From an uncultured Eubacteriales bacterium (GTDB taxonomy: Bacteria; Bacillota; Clostridia; Christensenellales; Borkfalkiaceae): a DNA stretch of 6,416 nt. Position 1 is the stretch's first letter. Each line of letters starts with the position of its first letter. The notes under the pieces were generated by a model. The model worked only from the letters and a program-made list of their open reading frames with translations. It ran no database searches and had not been told where the DNA came from. Below, piece after piece: positions 6,006 to 6,416 of the stretch. The stretch spans positions 1 through 6,416 of the forward strand of contig USOJ01000064.1 of assembly GCA_900556195.1 (NCBI GenBank). Direction: 5' to 3'. A program made the translations under genes and the position numbers.

Positions 6006-6023
6006 CCGGACAAGAATAATACG
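6006..6023 (+). repeat. Intergenic direct repeat, copy 2
   Basis: CCGGACAAGAATAATACG differs from copy 1 at 4798-4815 by a single base and has the same orientation. It follows the lipoprotein terminator directly and abuts the end of the coding-like remnant at 6024. The two copies bracket the lipoprotein gene about 1.2 kb apart. Confidence 0.6.
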
Positions 6024-6113
6024 TCATTCTTCGATTTCGAGGTCTTCGAGTTCCTTTCAAGGTTCGTTTTTGAAGTTGTATCTACATAATTTTTTCAGTC
6101 GATGCCGCTTATA
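6024..6113 (-). pseudogene. Possible degenerate 3' end of a gene
   Basis: Read on the minus strand from 6113, the frame gives YKRHRLKKLCRYNFKNEP, then an in-frame TGA at 6059-6057, then KELEDLEIEE and a TGA stop at 6026-6024. The composition, a basic stretch followed by an acidic glutamate-rich tail, looks like a real protein C-terminus interrupted by a stop. A TAA at 6116-6114 closes it upstream and no start codon with a ribosome binding site is present. It may be the relic of a deleted gene or simply chance; the length is too short to decide. Confidence 0.25.
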
Positions 6114-6144
6114 TTATCTTGTCAAATTATCGCTCTATAACTTT

Positions 6145-6312
6145 TTAATCGCTCCAGACAACGATTTTTCGCGAAATATTGTCGCATTTACGACTAATTT
6201 TCTTCATTTCTAAGATTGCTTCTATAAGAAGTTCTTTTTCGGATAATTTGTTCAACTTGTCTCTTTCTTCTTGCTCGTTAAACGTAGTTTTATTAAATAC
6301 CGGCTTAAACAT
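6145..6312 (-). CDS. Small protein of 55 residues, function unknown
   Basis: This short gene encodes a charged, soluble 55-residue protein beginning MFKPVFNKTTFNEQEERDKL. A strong ribosome binding site GAGGTG (6321-6316) lies 3-4 nt from the ATG at 6312-6310. The middle part, KLSEKELLIEAILEMKKISR (22-41), is strongly predicted as an amphipathic helix with leucine and isoleucine on one face and ends in a basic KISRKCDNISRKI patch, so a coiled coil or protein-protein contact is likely. One cysteine (43) is present; there is no signal peptide or membrane segment. It starts 24 nt after the stop of the gene entering from the right, so the two form an operon. Small helical proteins of this style are often seen in accessory or mobile regions of clostridia, but I do not recognise a family. 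Confidence 0.7.
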   Translation of the reverse strand: MFKPVFNKTTFNEQEERDKLNKLSEKELLIEAILEMKKISRKCDNISRKIVVWSD

Positions 6313-6336
6313 ATTTCACCTCGTTTGTCTGAAATC

Positions 6337-6416
6337 TTAAAATTTCGGCAATTCGCCGATTAGTTTTTTAATATCGTCGTCCTTACAATCGATATCGCCG
6401 ACGACAATCGCGCACT
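6337..6416 (-). CDS. C-terminal fragment of a gene running off the right edge
   Basis: Only the last 25 codons and the TAA stop (6339-6337) are in the window, reading CAIVVGDIDCKDDDIKKLIG then ELPKF. The other two frames of this strand meet stops within the same stretch, and the acidic/lysine-rich composition looks coding. It is followed after 24 nt by the 55-residue gene. No family can be named from so short a piece. Confidence 0.55.
   Translation of the reverse strand, partial: CAIVVGDIDCKDDDIKKLIGELPKF

Noticed and set aside
4654..6023. Genomic island integrated at the 3' end of tRNA-Leu
   Set aside because: No second copy of the tRNA 3' end is present in the window and there is no integrase; the 18-bp repeats lie outside the tRNA.
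1..6416. CRISPR array, insertion sequence or prophage genes
   Set aside because: No regularly spaced repeats, transposase motifs or terminal inverted repeats were seen on either strand.

Overview
The window reads as chromosomal DNA of an endospore-forming member of the Bacillota, most likely an uncultured Clostridia lineage. The main evidence is an intact spoIIG operon (spoIIGA-sigE), which is diagnostic for endospore formers. Consensus SigA-type promoters, AGGAG-type ribosome binding sites and U-tract hairpin terminators fit this. Genus cannot be decided from the sequence.

Layout, left to right. A strong hairpin terminator (27-66), best read on the + strand, closes an unseen gene to the left and converges on spoIIG. 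The minus-strand spoIIG operon (1606 to 78) encodes the membrane aspartic protease SpoIIGA and its substrate pro-SigmaE. SpoIIGA is followed after 8 nt by sigE, and the sigE ribosome binding site overlaps the spoIIGA stop codon. Divergent from it (1768-2676, +) is a carbamoyltransferase-superfamily protein that keeps the fold-level signature of ornithine carbamoyltransferase but has lost most catalytic motifs. It converges through a shared hairpin on a minus-strand Na/Pi-cotransporter-type membrane protein with a PhoU-like tail (4426 to 2744).

The divergent region 4427-4653 holds the transporter promoter, a 10-bp inverted repeat and a near-consensus promoter for tRNA-Leu(CAG) (4654-4740, CCA encoded). 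After the tRNA terminator comes a predicted lipoprotein of unknown function (4848-5948, +) with its own strong terminator. The last 400 bases look more AT-rich and different: a degenerate coding-like remnant, a 55-aa small gene with a good ribosome binding site (6312 to 6145, -), and the 3' end of another minus-strand gene entering from the right edge.

The most interesting signals are these. (1) The spoIIG promoter region shows TTGTCA and TATAAT separated by 22 bp, the unusual spacing known from the Spo0A-activated Bacillus subtilis spoIIG promoter. Here it places the predicted transcription start on the A of the spoIIGA ATG, implying a leaderless message. (2) The active-site-degraded carbamoyltransferase homologue is divergently paired with spoIIG. 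(3) Short intergenic repeats flank the lipoprotein gene. (4) There is a small-protein operon at the right edge. I see no complete novel multi-gene system; the window is mostly core genome with these local oddities.
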